64,000 nt of DNA from Desulfobacterium sp. (GTDB lineage: Bacteria; Desulfobacterota; Desulfobacteria; Desulfobacterales; Desulfobacteraceae), in the NCBI GenBank assembly GCA_030145245.1, contig JAQYWC010000030.1, positions 62,001 to 126,000 of the forward strand. Reading direction: 5' to 3'. Shown in pieces: positions 1 to 8,276 of this stretch. The position numbers were made by a program, and so were the translations under genes. Every line of letters begins with the position of its first letter. Positions within the stretch are counted from its first letter, which is position 1. The notes beneath the pieces are model-generated. The model ran no database searches. It was not told the origin of the DNA and saw nothing but the letters and a program-made list of their open reading frames with translations.

Positions 1-611
1 GAATTCAACTTCACGGCGCCCACACCTACCTCTTCAGCCAGTTTCTTTCCCCCTACTACAACCGCCGTCAGGATGAATATGGCGGATCCATCGAAAACCG
101 GGGAAGAATCATCTGTGAAACACTAGAGGCTGTTCGAAAAGAGGTCGGACCCGACTACCCTGTATTTATCAAAATGCACTGTTCCGATGACTGGGAGGAA
201 AACGGGCTCACTGAAGAGGAAAGCCTTTATGTGGCAAAGGAACTTGAAAAAAGAGGAATTTCTGGAATTGAGTTCAGCGGCGGCAACCTGGATACTGAAA
301 ATCACCCCAATGCCGGCCCCATGAGGACCAAGATCCTGAAACCGGAAAACCAGTCCTACTTTGCCGAAAAAACCGCGAGGATTGCTGAGCATTTGAACGT
401 CCCTGTAATTTCCGTTGGGGGGCACCGGACTCCAGAAAAACTGGACCATCTTTTAAATACCACCCCCATCGGCTATTTTTCCATGTCACGCCCCCTGCTG
501 TCCGAGCCCAACCTGGTCAACCGGTGGAAAAACGGAGACCTTGGAAAACCTCGCTGCGTTGCCTGTGGCAAGTGTTGGGGTGAAAACGGCAACATCTGCA
601 TTTTGGACTGA
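1..611 (+). CDS. Old Yellow Enzyme-family NADH:flavin oxidoreductase, C-terminal part
   Basis: The reading frame is open from the window edge (first full codon at base 3), so the start lies outside. The visible 202 residues are the second half of an FMN-binding TIM barrel of the OYE / 2,4-dienoyl-CoA reductase family: an HGAHTYLFSQFLSPYYN segment, the YGGSIENR motif, and a C-terminal GGHRTPEKL phosphate-binding strand. The protein ends with a cysteine cluster (CVACGKC, then a last Cys), as in the Fe-S members, but has no FAD/NAD domain after it, so it is a short form. Such enzymes reduce activated C=C bonds with NAD(P)H. It closely resembles the frameshifted copy at 10388-11594, which suggests paralogous expansion. 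The substrate is unknown. Confidence 0.85.
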   Translation, partial: IQLHGAHTYLFSQFLSPYYNRRQDEYGGSIENRGRIICETLEAVRKEVGPDYPVFIKMHCSDDWEENGLTEEESLYVAKELEKRGISGIEFSGGNLDTENHPNAGPMRTKILKPENQSYFAEKTARIAEHLNVPVISVGGHRTPEKLDHLLNTTPIGYFSMSRPLLSEPNLVNRWKNGDLGKPRCVACGKCWGENGNICILD

Positions 612-648
612 GTGTCCCGATAAAAGAAACATCATGGATTGCACAAAC

Positions 649-694
649 CCCATGGCAGTGGTCCGTAATTACGATTACGGACCACTGCCATGGG
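649..694. repeat. Perfect 21-bp inverted repeat (hairpin)
   Basis: Arms 649-669 and 674-694 are exact reverse complements around a 4-base loop (TACG). It lies between the OYE stop and the next gene. No T-run follows on the plus strand, so it is not a classical intrinsic terminator. It could be a Rho-independent-like processing hairpin or a small mobile palindrome. Confidence 0.8.
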
Positions 695-734
695 ATGTAT
701 TTCAATGGTAAGCTAATAAAATAAGGTGGGAAAG

Positions 735-1028
735 ATGACTAAAATTGCGGTTGTTGCAGTGTGTAAAGCAAAAACAGGTAAAGAGGATGCCCTTGAAGAG
801 GCGCTGGGCAAGCTAGTTTCTCCGAGCAGGAAAGATGATGGGTGTATCTCGTACGATCTGCACCGGAATTTGGATGATCATTCGGTATTTATCTTTTATG
901 AGCGATGGGAGAGCAAGGATCTGCTGGATCAGCACCTTGCCCAGCCCCACCTTACCGCGTTCGGCGAGAAGGCCGGGGAACTCCTGGACGGTCCCTTTGA
1001 TGTCAAGATTCTCGAAATCCTCTCATAA
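735..1028 (+). CDS. ABM-domain (antibiotic biosynthesis monooxygenase-like) protein
   Basis: A 97-residue ferredoxin-like alpha+beta barrel protein of the ABM/YgiN family, starting TKIAVVAVCKAK. The typical pattern is present: a first strand, a helix (KEDALEEALGKL), GCISYDLHRNLDD, then FYERWESKDLLDQHLAQPHL. The ATG at 735 is preferred over the GTG at 726 because AAGG at 723-726 then sits at normal ribosome-binding distance. Family members act as small cofactor-free oxygenases or quinol-binding proteins. In an anaerobe a role in quinone or reactive-carbonyl handling is possible but not shown. It sits between reductase genes on the same strand. Confidence 0.82.
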   Translation: MTKIAVVAVCKAKTGKEDALEEALGKLVSPSRKDDGCISYDLHRNLDDHSVFIFYERWESKDLLDQHLAQPHLTAFGEKAGELLDGPFDVKILEILS

Positions 1029-1158
1029 AGGGAAACCGGTCCATATCGTTCCGGCCGGGGACAAACGCGATAGCAAAGGGGATGGTGAACCGTTTCCTTT
1101 GTTATCGCCGCTGAAATAGAAGAGTTTGTTGGATTGCAGTAAAATTTATTCAAGAGAA

Positions 1159-1971
1159 ATGGAAACAATAATAGAGATGCAACTGATTGCCATAGATAAG
1201 GAAAAATGTAAGAAGGACGGTATCTGCATAACAGAGTGCCCGTTCAACATCCTGAAGGAGAACTCAGATGGTATACCCGAGATGATTCCGGGGGGAGAGG
1301 CTGTCTGTATGAGATGCGGTCACTGCCTGGCTGTTTGCCCCGCAGGAGCCCTGACATTAGGGGGGGAAGCGCCCGGGTCGTCCGGGCCGGTGAAAAAGAA
1401 TCTCTCCATCGAAGCAGATGCCATGGAGCATCTGCTGAAAACAAGGAGGTCTGTCCGGGTCTATAAAGACAAACCCGTGCCGCGCGAAACTGCAGGCCGC
1501 CTCATGGATATGATGCGCTGGGCGCCCACGGCAAAGAACCTTCAGCCCGTTTACTGGACCCTCGTGGATGACCGAAAGAAGATTCGGAGGATGGCGGGTA
1601 TGACCATCGACTGGTTACGGGAATGCAATATATTTCCGGAGATGATCGCCACCTGGGATAACGAGGGAGAGGATATGGTTCTGAGAGATGCGCCCCTTAT
1701 GGCCATTGCCCACTCTCATAAGGATGCTCTGAATCCTCCTGTCGACTGCACCATTGCAATGACGACGTTGGAGCTCGCCGCAAGTGCCATGGGGATCGGC
1801 GGTTGCTGGGCCGGTTTTTTCATGGGGGCCGCCAATAATTACGTACCCCTTGAAGAGTATCTCGATCTGCCCGAGGGGCATAATGTGTATGCCGCGTTAA
1901 TGCTGGGTTACCCGAAGTTCAGCTACCAGCGCATTCCCGCAAGAGAGGGGGAAAAGGTCCGCTGGTTCTGA
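1159..1971 (+). CDS. Ferredoxin-nitroreductase fusion protein
   Basis: About 270 residues. The N-terminal part is a two-cluster ferredoxin domain with a CX5CX3CP set followed by a CX2CX2CX3CP set, so it should bind two [4Fe-4S] clusters. The rest is a nitroreductase-fold FMN domain beginning LLKTRRSVRVYKDKPV, with RWAPTAKNLQPVYW and a glycine-rich AASAMGIGGCWAG segment. Fd-nitroreductases deliver electrons from ferredoxin to flavin to reduce nitro groups, enones or other electrophiles in the cytoplasm. The start is uncertain: ATG at 1159 or 1177; neither has a strong Shine-Dalgarno sequence. The preceding 130 bases are non-coding. The neighbours (OYE, ABM, aldo/keto reductase) suggest a reductive detoxification or catabolic group. 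Confidence 0.88.
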   Translation: METIIEMQLIAIDKEKCKKDGICITECPFNILKENSDGIPEMIPGGEAVCMRCGHCLAVCPAGALTLGGEAPGSSGPVKKNLSIEADAMEHLLKTRRSVRVYKDKPVPRETAGRLMDMMRWAPTAKNLQPVYWTLVDDRKKIRRMAGMTIDWLRECNIFPEMIATWDNEGEDMVLRDAPLMAIAHSHKDALNPPVDCTIAMTTLELAASAMGIGGCWAGFFMGAANNYVPLEEYLDLPEGHNVYAALMLGYPKFSYQRIPAREGEKVRWF

Positions 1972-2040
1972 TTATGGAAAATCTTATATGAAATTGTGGA
2001 CAGGGGGGCTTCAACCCTGTCCGATTGCACAGGAATTACA

Positions 2041-2982
2041 ATGAAAATAATTACTTTGGCAAGCGGTGACAGTATACCCGCACTCGGTCTTGGGACCTGG
2101 AAATCTGCCCCCGGAGAAGTGTCTTCCGCAGTCAGGGAAGCGGTTACCCTTGGCTACCGGCATATTGATTGTGCCCATATTTATGGAAATGAGGCTGAAA
2201 TAGGCACCGCATTGGCTGAACTGGATGTGCCGCGTAAAGACCTGTGGGTTACATCCAAGCTCTGGAATAATGCACACGCTCCTGAAAACGTGCTCCCGGC
2301 CCTTGAAAAAACATTGGATGATCTGCAGCTTGCGTATCTTGATCTTTATCTGATCCATTGGCCCGTCCACTTCAGGGCGGATGTTGTCTCGCCTGCCAAC
2401 GGGTCGGAATTTCTGCCCTGGGATGCAATTCCTGTTTTAGAAACATGGGCGGCCCTGGAAGCATGTGTGCGCAAGGGGTTGGTTCGCAATATCGGGGTGA
2501 GTAACTTCAGCACCGTAAAGCTGCAGACCATTATCGACGGCGCGGCCATTGCCCCGGCCATGAACCAGATCGAGATGCATCCGTATTTTCAGCAGCGGAG
2601 CATGAAAACGTTCTGCGCTCAAAATAAAATCGCGCTTACAGCATACGCTCCCCTTGGTTCCGGTGACCGTCCCGCAGCATTAAAGAATGATAATGAACCC
2701 AATCTGCTGCAGCATCCAGTCATTGCATCCGTGGCGAAAAAGCATAACGCCGGCGTTGGACAGGTGCTTATCAGCTGGGCCTTGCAGCGCGACACGGTTG
2801 TTATTCCCAAGTCTGTCAATCCAGGGCGTTTGAAACAGAATTTTGACGCCATTAACCTGGTTCTGGACGCTGAAGATCTACAGGCCATCAACGATCTGGA
2901 TGCGGGTTATCAGTATGTGGATGGGAAATTTTGGACCGTGGAAGGTTCTCCATACACTGTGGAAAATTTGTGGGATAAGTAA
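2041..2982 (+). CDS. Aldo/keto reductase
   Basis: A 313-residue (beta/alpha)8 aldo/keto reductase. The catalytic tetrad is visible: Asp43 and Tyr48 in GYRHIDCAHIYGNE, Lys73 in VTSKLW and His106 in YLIHWPVHF. The C-terminal IPKSVNPGRLKQN segment is the NADPH-binding signature. Length is usual for the family. ATG 2041 is chosen because AGGA lies just upstream; an in-frame earlier start at 1996 would add a low-complexity, non-homologous extension. It reduces aldehydes or ketones with NADPH. It is the last gene before the repeat-rich island. Confidence 0.93.
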   Translation: MKIITLASGDSIPALGLGTWKSAPGEVSSAVREAVTLGYRHIDCAHIYGNEAEIGTALAELDVPRKDLWVTSKLWNNAHAPENVLPALEKTLDDLQLAYLDLYLIHWPVHFRADVVSPANGSEFLPWDAIPVLETWAALEACVRKGLVRNIGVSNFSTVKLQTIIDGAAIAPAMNQIEMHPYFQQRSMKTFCAQNKIALTAYAPLGSGDRPAALKNDNEPNLLQHPVIASVAKKHNAGVGQVLISWALQRDTVVIPKSVNPGRLKQNFDAINLVLDAEDLQAINDLDAGYQYVDGKFWTVEGSPYTVENLWDK

Positions 2983-3039
2983 TCGCAATTCAACGTTATA
3001 TTTATGTTGCCAGTGTTTTGGTGACGATTCTCTTTCATG

Positions 3040-3290
3040 CAGGAGCCCAGCTGGGATTGATCCTGATTTCCCGTCCCGGTAGGGGACGGGAAATCGAATC
3101 AAACGCCTTTAGTGGGCTCCGGCACCGGTGCTGTACAGGATATCATAGTCGCGGGCGGCTCCGGCGGTCGCCTAACCCTGAGCTGTCGATGCCGGCGCCC
3201 GTGGTTAGGTGCCAACCGCACTGTCGGCGCCAAGGATCAGGACCAAGTTTCCGGTACTCTCGTTTTCACCGGTATAGGCGTGGTTCTTGA
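3040..3290 (-). pseudogene. Possible autotransporter passenger fragment
   Basis: On the minus strand just before the neighbouring nucleotidase fragment the translation reads NHAYTGENESTGNLVLILGA and then stops. This resembles the autotransporter-associated beta-strand repeat (N-x-YTG ... GxLxLGAD). No start or barrel domain is present and stops follow in all useful frames. It is probably a decayed or recombined gene piece. The short match makes the assignment weak. Confidence 0.3.
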
Positions 3291-3475
3291 AAAATGATAT
3301 CAAAGCCGGGAACCTGCTCTGCCACCAACTGGGAGGCGTTTCCCTTCTTATCCGTATCCTTGTCAACTCCCCCGTAGGTGTAATCCATGCCTCCGTGGAA
3401 AAGAGCGACGATGAGATCCGGATTTTCCGTGGACTTGATGATCGGCACCCATTTCCTGCAGGATGCTCTCCTCGC
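3269..3475 (-). pseudogene. 5'-nucleotidase/metallophosphoesterase fragment
   Basis: A minus-strand open segment of about 65 residues reads WVPIIKSTENPDLIVALFHG, then GMDYTYGG and ASQLVAEQVPGFDIIF. This matches the part of bifunctional 5'-nucleotidase / 2',3'-cyclic phosphodiesterase proteins that precedes the GHDH metal motif. The motif itself is missing because the sequence changes at about 3290. No promoter or start is evident. It is a gene fragment stranded beside the first tRNA-derived repeat. Confidence 0.5.
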
Positions 3476-3514
3476 CCAGCAAAAAAATGGGAGCACCTGG
3501 GAATATGCCCCTTC

Positions 3515-3800
3515 TTTGCCGGTGTCCCCCGTGGAAAATCGTTATTCCAGTTCCATTTTGTGGGCTTTTTCGGCTTCGGTGTTCTTGCATTGGTTGGTTC
3601 TGTTCACGGTTCGTGGAGGATAGTCTGCCTGCTTGTGGAAATCTATTGTGGTTTCAGTGGGTTGGGTCGAGGGTCTTCTAATCCGTAGGTCGTAGGTTCG
3701 AGTCCTACCAGGCGCACCATTAAACCCAAGGCTCTCGGTAAAATCTCCCTGGGGCTTTTTTTGTTTCTCCGGTCAACCTCCGGTCTTCTTGAAAGTTTTC
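3515..3800 (+). repeat. Island repeat unit, copy A, with tRNA-Arg(UCU) 3'-end core
   Basis: The core at 3675-3719 is the 3' half of a tRNA: anticodon loop CTTCTAA (anticodon UCU), variable region, T-arm and acceptor strand ending in CCA. The 5' half of the tRNA is absent. About 160 bases before the core and about 80 after it (terminator-like GGGGCTTTTTTT) are also shared with copies B-D. In this copy the T-stem reads GTAGG/CCTAC, whereas the others have GCAGG/CCTGC, a paired change that keeps the stem. The structure fits an attachment site left by tRNA-targeted integration. Confidence 0.85.
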
Positions 3801-4074
3801 GATTTTTCATGGTGGGGCTCCTCCCTTCTTTTTCAACTGCTTTTCTGAAGATTGATCTTATAACACTACCAGCGATATCATTCGGATGGTTAGGATTGGG
3901 GGAGTTTCACCGGTTTTTAAATTCATCGAAACAAATCTCATTATTTCATAGCAAAATATTGTGAAATATTGTGCATGACATTTTTTTCATATTGTTACAT
4001 ATATTTCAGATGAAATTAATTGCCCTAAGCATTGATAAACACAGAAAGATTTGAGCAATTCAAAATCTAAAGTC

Positions 4075-4090
4075 TGGCATATTTTTTGCT
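4075..4090 (+). promoter_or_regulatory. Sigma-54 (-24/-12) promoter
   Basis: TGGCATATTTTTTGCT matches the RpoN consensus TGGCAY-N5-TTGCW, with GG (4076-4077) and GC (4088-4089) spaced 12 bases. It faces the PEP-CTERM gene at 4392, implying a 5' leader of about 290 bases. Sigma-54 control together with PrsK/PrsR is known for some PEP-CTERM/exosortase systems; no exosortase is in this window. Confidence 0.7.
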
Positions 4091-4189
4091 TTGGTTTCAT
4101 GTAATTGTTCATGAGCCTCGATAACTCCACTTCGTTATATTCTTTGTATCAATTGAGTCTGATCCAAAACTTGGAATGGGTGTATTTTC

Positions 4190-4237
4190 AAAACATAATA
4201 TATTGAAATATAATAAAATTTCAACATATTATGTTTT
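4190..4237 (+). terminator. Long leader hairpin with T-run (possible attenuator)
   Basis: Arms 4190-4209 and 4218-4237 pair over 19 of 20 positions (one A-C mismatch) around the loop ATAATAAA, and the 3' arm runs into a T stretch. It lies between the sigma-54 promoter and the PEP-CTERM start, so it could stop or modulate read-through. A passive stabilising hairpin is the alternative. Confidence 0.55.
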
Positions 4238-4391
4238 TGTTTGCTTAGTTTGTGTTTGAGGGTTTGGGACAAACTGAATTATCTATTTTAATTACCATAG
4301 GGAATACGTAAATCTCGGATGACTTTAAAATTTTAATGGATTGTAAAAAAAAGAATATTCATTAACCTATAAAAAGAAGGGGGATTTATCT

Positions 4392-5774
4392 ATGAAAAAG
4401 AGAAACTATATTGCTGTTTTTACATTCATCTTGCTGACTTATAGTGCTGCAAATGCGGGAGGTCCTATATCCTGGGAGCCTTCCATTTTGCAAAAGACTG
4501 TTTGTGAAGGGTTGGAATTGGGAATTCCTATAACTTTAACAAGTCAAGAAGATTTATATGGTGCAACCTTTTGGATAAACCCTGAGCTAACGGCTTTTGT
4601 CGAGTTGCCTGGAGGAACATTTGATCTCAATCAAGGTGTCCCGAAAGATCTAATTTTACTTCTAAAAATTCGGCCATCTACCCCAATAGGTAAATATGAT
4701 GGAAGTGTAAAGGTGAGAGTAAACAATAGGGTGTATCCAAATTCGCTTAATATTCAAATAGATGTGGTTGAAAATGATCGACCGATTGCACTATCTGGGC
4801 CTGATAAGGCCGCACTAATTAATGACACGGTTAGCCTGGATGGTAGTGGTTCATATGATGTTAATGGAGATGCGTTGACTTATTCTTGGTCGATTCTTTC
4901 TAAACCTGAAGATAGCCAGGCCTCATTGTCCTATACAGATATAGTAATGCCAACTTTTTCCGCAGACAAACCCGGCAACTATGTTTTTGAACTGATAGTA
5001 AACGATGGTCTAATAAACAGTGTGTCGAGTACAGTTTCGATTGATGTGTTTGAAATCTGCATACCAGATACAGTGAATGTGCATTGGGATGCCGAACTGA
5101 CTGATTTGTATCAGAACGTATTTAGTCAAAATTTGATAAACCTTACTATGGGATTAGACGCGTTGGCTAATGCATCAAATCAAATCTACGATAACAACTC
5201 TGATCAATTTATAGGAGTAGATGTATTTCGGGTTGATGAAACAATTCCGAGTGAAGCATATAATTTTATTTTAGAATATTGTAATAATTATAACCGGCCG
5301 AATAGTATCCCAATTCAGGCTTTTGGTAATAAATTCCCCCCTGGATTTTTTGAGCCTCTTCAAACTACTCTTGAAAATCTATTATCAATAAGGGATGTAG
5401 GTCACCCCGGCAATGTACTTATGACTATGTTAACAATGGGAGATGAATTTTACCAATCAACTCTTTCCTCTCTCTACGAAATCCAATCTATAGAAAATAT
5501 TATTATTGGAACAGGAAATGGCTACAATGGCAAGTATGGCGTAAGAATTCAATCCTATCATAGGATAGATCCTGTTACAAGTGAAGTATCATCAGGGACT
5601 ATTATTATTATAGCAACATATGCTTCAGCGGTTGGAATAAACCCTTTTGTTGATGCTCTTAAATTTCCTGGTATATCTACTAATCATAGCCTCACTCCCG
5701 AGCCAACGACAATAGTTCTTTTCGGGCTTGGTTTATTAGGATTTGCTTGGGCTTACCGAAGAAAAAAATTGTAA
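4392..5774 (+). CDS. PEP-CTERM sorting domain protein with PKD-like domain
   Basis: A 460-residue exported protein. Residues 1-22 form a signal peptide (KKR, hydrophobic core, cleavage near ANAG). A first beta-rich region (about 25-130) is followed by a PKD/cadherin-like domain (about 130-220) with the LDGSGSYDVNGDALTYSWSI pattern. A region without clear family follows. The last 26 residues are a typical PEP-CTERM anchor: PEPTTIVLFGLGLLGFAWAY then RRKK. Such proteins are processed by exosortase and often end up in extracellular polymer. The gene has a good ribosome site (AAGAAGGGGG) and is alone between two tRNA-derived repeats, so it looks like cassette cargo. Its exosortase must lie elsewhere. 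Confidence 0.88.
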   Translation: MKKRNYIAVFTFILLTYSAANAGGPISWEPSILQKTVCEGLELGIPITLTSQEDLYGATFWINPELTAFVELPGGTFDLNQGVPKDLILLLKIRPSTPIGKYDGSVKVRVNNRVYPNSLNIQIDVVENDRPIALSGPDKAALINDTVSLDGSGSYDVNGDALTYSWSILSKPEDSQASLSYTDIVMPTFSADKPGNYVFELIVNDGLINSVSSTVSIDVFEICIPDTVNVHWDAELTDLYQNVFSQNLINLTMGLDALANASNQIYDNNSDQFIGVDVFRVDETIPSEAYNFILEYCNNYNRPNSIPIQAFGNKFPPGFFEPLQTTLENLLSIRDVGHPGNVLMTMLTMGDEFYQSTLSSLYEIQSIENIIIGTGNGYNGKYGVRIQSYHRIDPVTSEVSSGTIIIIATYASAVGINPFVDALKFPGISTNHSLTPEPTTIVLFGLGLLGFAWAYRRKKL

Positions 5775-5797
5775 CAACATTTGTATCATCCTTTTTG

Positions 5798-5831
5798 AAA
5801 GAGTAGAATCATTAGGTTGGTTCTGCTCTTT
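5798..5831 (+). terminator. Rho-independent terminator after the PEP-CTERM gene
   Basis: Arms AAAGAGTAGAA and TTCTGCTCTTT (one G-U pair) are separated by a 12-base loop and followed by TTTTT. It lies 24 bases after the stop codon at 5774. Confidence 0.8.
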
Positions 5832-6054
5832 TTATTTCCGACTCCACTTTCCTGAGGGAACGGGACTCTGTCTATGGAGGTATTCTCTGTAGCCGCTTGA
5901 AAAATACGGGAATAGAAAAAAGAGCTACGGCTGTCCCTCTCAAAAACAAGTTTCATCCTGAATTTATAGGCTTTTTTCACCTTTTTCACCGGAACAGTGA
6001 ATGCTCTTTGGAGCTTTTCCTCAATTGTCTTGGGTGCAATCTTTATCCGCAGCT

Positions 6055-6460
6055 GAGATCATTTTGGGGTGATCGGATGAGGGTGGGAATACGGCCCCTC
6101 CCTTTCCGGTCCTCCTCCGGTCCTTTGGCTCTGCCGCAATGGTCTTGTTGCAACAGGGGTTGCTTGTCAGCAGGGGCAATAGTGGTTGTCCCCGTGGCTA
6201 CATGGAAAGATAGTTATTGCAATTACACTTTGTGGGCATTTTCGGTTTCGGTGTTCTTGCACTGGTTGGTTCTGTTCATGGTTCGTGGAGGATAGTTCGC
6301 TCGCTTAAAGATATATATAGTCATTTCAATATATTGGAACCATAGTCTTCTAATCCGTAGGTCGCAGGTTCGAGTCCTGCCAGGCGCACCATTAAACTCA
6401 AGGCTCTCGGGAAAATTTCCCTGGGGCTTTTTTTGATTCTCCGGTCCACTTCCGGTTCAA
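6055..6460 (+). repeat. Island repeat unit, copy B, with tRNA-Arg(UCU) 3'-end core
   Basis: The core at 6347-6391 is the 45-base tRNA-Arg(UCU) 3' half ending in CCA. The upstream part (GATCATTTTGGGGTGATCGG onward, then CTCCTCCGGTCCTTTGGCT and GGTTCTGTTCATGGTTCGTG) matches copies C and D, and its beginning matches the partial copy E at 43105. Downstream, the terminator-like GGGGCTTTTTTT is kept. The stretch just before the core (6305-6345) differs from the other copies. Intergenic space around it (5832-6674) has no other gene I can support. Confidence 0.85.
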
Positions 6461-6674
6461 ATCGTTTTATCCATGGGCTTAATTCAATACGGCCTAATTT
6501 TCTTCAAACACCATTTTTGAATCCAAAATCATACGGTTAAGCCAACATTCAGGCACTTTTTTCACATCGAATTTCCAAATATCAATAGTTTCACGCGACC
6601 CGCCCCTATGCTCCGTATCTGTAGATAAAAGTAAATGATTCATTTTGGTTGATGAGTATCAGTGCCTCCGATTG

Positions 6675-7583
6675 TCAGGTTTGAGAGTGGGGCATTTCCC
6701 TTTCGAGGATCTCTTCAATCCGACTGATCTGATCGGGGTAAAGTGTTTTTTTGCGCCGGGCGAAGTAAAGGATTTTGGAAAGGGGCTTGAAGCCTCTCCA
6801 AAGAACCTGGATATCACCACGCTGGATTTCAGAGTGACAGAGAAAATCTGGAATGACAGCCAGGCCCGGAGCCGACGAGAGACTGCGGACGATCGAGTGG
6901 ATGTTGGGAACGATATAGTTCGGTCGAAAATCGGGGTGTGAGTTGAAGTTGAGTTGCCAGAAGTGCCGCAGGTATTCGTTGTAGCCGGTAACGCCGTACC
7001 ATTTTTGGGATTTAAACCATTCGATGATTTTATTGGGATTGTTTTGCTTCAGAATGCTTTTGAAATCACGGGTGTCGGTATCACGGCCGGCTACGAGAAT
7101 TATGTTCGCCCTGGAAAAAGGCCTGTAAACGATGCCTTTGGTTTCAATTTTCTGAGGTGTTACCACAAGGTCGACGACGTTTTTCTCGAGTTTCTTCAGC
7201 AGGTCAGGATAATCACAAAATTCTAGAATCAGGTTAAACGGCAGTTGGGAGACATGTTTCTCCAGGCTCAGCTGAAAGGTCTCAAAACACATACCAATGG
7301 TCACGGAGGCGGTATCCTTCCGGGTTCCTTTCTGAAAATTCTTCTCTGCTTCCTGTAAGTGGTTGATCGGATCGACGATGGCATTATAAAGCATCTTTCC
7401 GTGTTCGGTCGGGGCCAGTTTGCGCGGCATTCGCTCAAAAAGTTGATATCCGACGTAACCCTCCAGTGAACTCAGGTGTAAACTGACTCCCGGTTGTGAG
7501 ATGAAAAGCGTTTCCGCCGCTGCTGTCATGCTGCCTTTCTCATATATTGTTTTGAAAGTGCGTAGCCACTCAAGATTGATCAT
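6675..7583 (-). CDS. LysR-family transcriptional regulator
   Basis: 302 residues. An N-terminal winged helix-turn-helix (residues 3-62) carries the family signature: FKTIYEKGSMTAAAETLFIS followed by QPGVSLHLSSLE. A periplasmic-binding-protein-like effector domain follows (about 90-295), with the late segment SSAPGLAVIPDFL. It is transcribed away from an OYE remnant at 7716, the classical divergent arrangement for LysR proteins and their targets. The intergenic region 7584-7715 is AT-rich and would hold the operator. The original target may be decayed, leaving the radical SAM/OYE genes downstream as possible targets. The ligand is unknown. Confidence 0.93.
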   Translation of the reverse strand: MINLEWLRTFKTIYEKGSMTAAAETLFISQPGVSLHLSSLEGYVGYQLFERMPRKLAPTEHGKMLYNAIVDPINHLQEAEKNFQKGTRKDTASVTIGMCFETFQLSLEKHVSQLPFNLILEFCDYPDLLKKLEKNVVDLVVTPQKIETKGIVYRPFSRANIILVAGRDTDTRDFKSILKQNNPNKIIEWFKSQKWYGVTGYNEYLRHFWQLNFNSHPDFRPNYIVPNIHSIVRSLSSAPGLAVIPDFLCHSEIQRGDIQVLWRGFKPLSKILYFARRKKTLYPDQISRIEEILEREMPHSQT

Positions 7584-7715
7584 GCTGCCTACCTATTATA
7601 ATTCTGATGAATACCCCTAATTTGTTTTATTTGTATAATATATCATTCCAGCTTATCTTTAAAGAAATTTTAAAGCCTCTTGTAAAAACAAAACCATTAT
7701 AAGGAGTGGATATTG

Positions 7716-8142
7716 ATGTTCAATAAAATATTTGAACCTGGAAAAATTGGAAACGTGGGGATTAAAAACAGGTTGATCGTACCGCCAATGCTCACAGAGT
7801 ACGCAGCAGAGGACGGTAATTAAACAGAAAAGTACATCAGGTACTATGAAGAAAAAGCCAGGGTGGATTTGGCTTGATCATATGTGAAGACAATGCTGTG
7901 GAGCCTAGGGGACGCGGCGGTAAAAATCTGCCCGGGTTGTGGGAAGTCAGTGAGGCGATCATTGGACAACAGCAGGTTGCTCCATCTCCCATTCATGATC
8001 CAGCAATATATGAAATTCCCCATGAACTGACCATTGAAGGAGTTGTGGCTCTGGAGGACAAGTTTGCTGATGCCATACAAAAAGCAAAGGAAGCGGGTTA
8101 TGACGGCGTGGAAATGCACGGGGCTAACGGTAACATACCGGG
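7716..8142 (+). pseudogene. Degenerate OYE-family reductase remnant
   Basis: From ATG 7716 (behind AAGGAGTGG) the translation starts as a normal OYE: MFNKIFEPGKIGNVGIKNR then PPMLTEYAAEDG, but ends at a TAA at residue 36. A second frame from about 7870 continues with NAVEPRGRGGKNLPGLWEVS, skips the barrel centre, and resumes at QQQVAPSPIHDPAIYEIPHE and KEAGYDGVEMHGANG before ending. So there is a stop, a frameshift and a large internal deletion. It sits divergently from the LysR gene and was probably its target. Confidence 0.82.
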
Positions 8143-8217
8143 GCCGAACAACTGATCGATGCACGTCAGTTGTTCGAGCCAGGTAAGCACGCTGGTAAGA
8201 TTATACTCATAAAATAA
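8137..8217 (+). pseudogene. Possible C-terminal tail of a zinc-type/quinone oxidoreductase
   Basis: In the frame of ACC 8137 the translation is TGAEQLIDARQLFEPGKHAG then KIILIK and stop. This looks like the final residues of medium-chain dehydrogenases (AFExxxxGxHxGKIVL). It is joined directly to the OYE remnant, suggesting a recombination join. The match is short and uncertain. Confidence 0.35.
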
Positions 8218-8276
8218 GAGAGAAAATGATCCTCGATTAATACGGGTTCAATTCTCTCAATGAAAGGAATATTCAG

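Larger units (their letters stand above)
3801..4391 (+). other. AT-rich intergenic leader of the PEP-CTERM gene
   Basis: No convincing gene is present in this stretch. It contains a tandem AAATATTGTG repeat near 3953-3973, a sigma-54 promoter at 4075-4090 and a long hairpin at 4190-4237, described separately. The base composition is clearly more AT-rich than the flanking genes. Confidence 0.7.

Noticed and set aside
3675-3719. Functional tRNA-Arg genes at the four core sites
   Set aside because: No D-arm or 5' acceptor strand pairs with GGCGC; only the 3' half is present in each copy.
7716-7822. TAA in the OYE remnant as recoded codon
   Set aside because: TAA is not used for selenocysteine, and the downstream frame is shifted and internally deleted, so it is simple decay.
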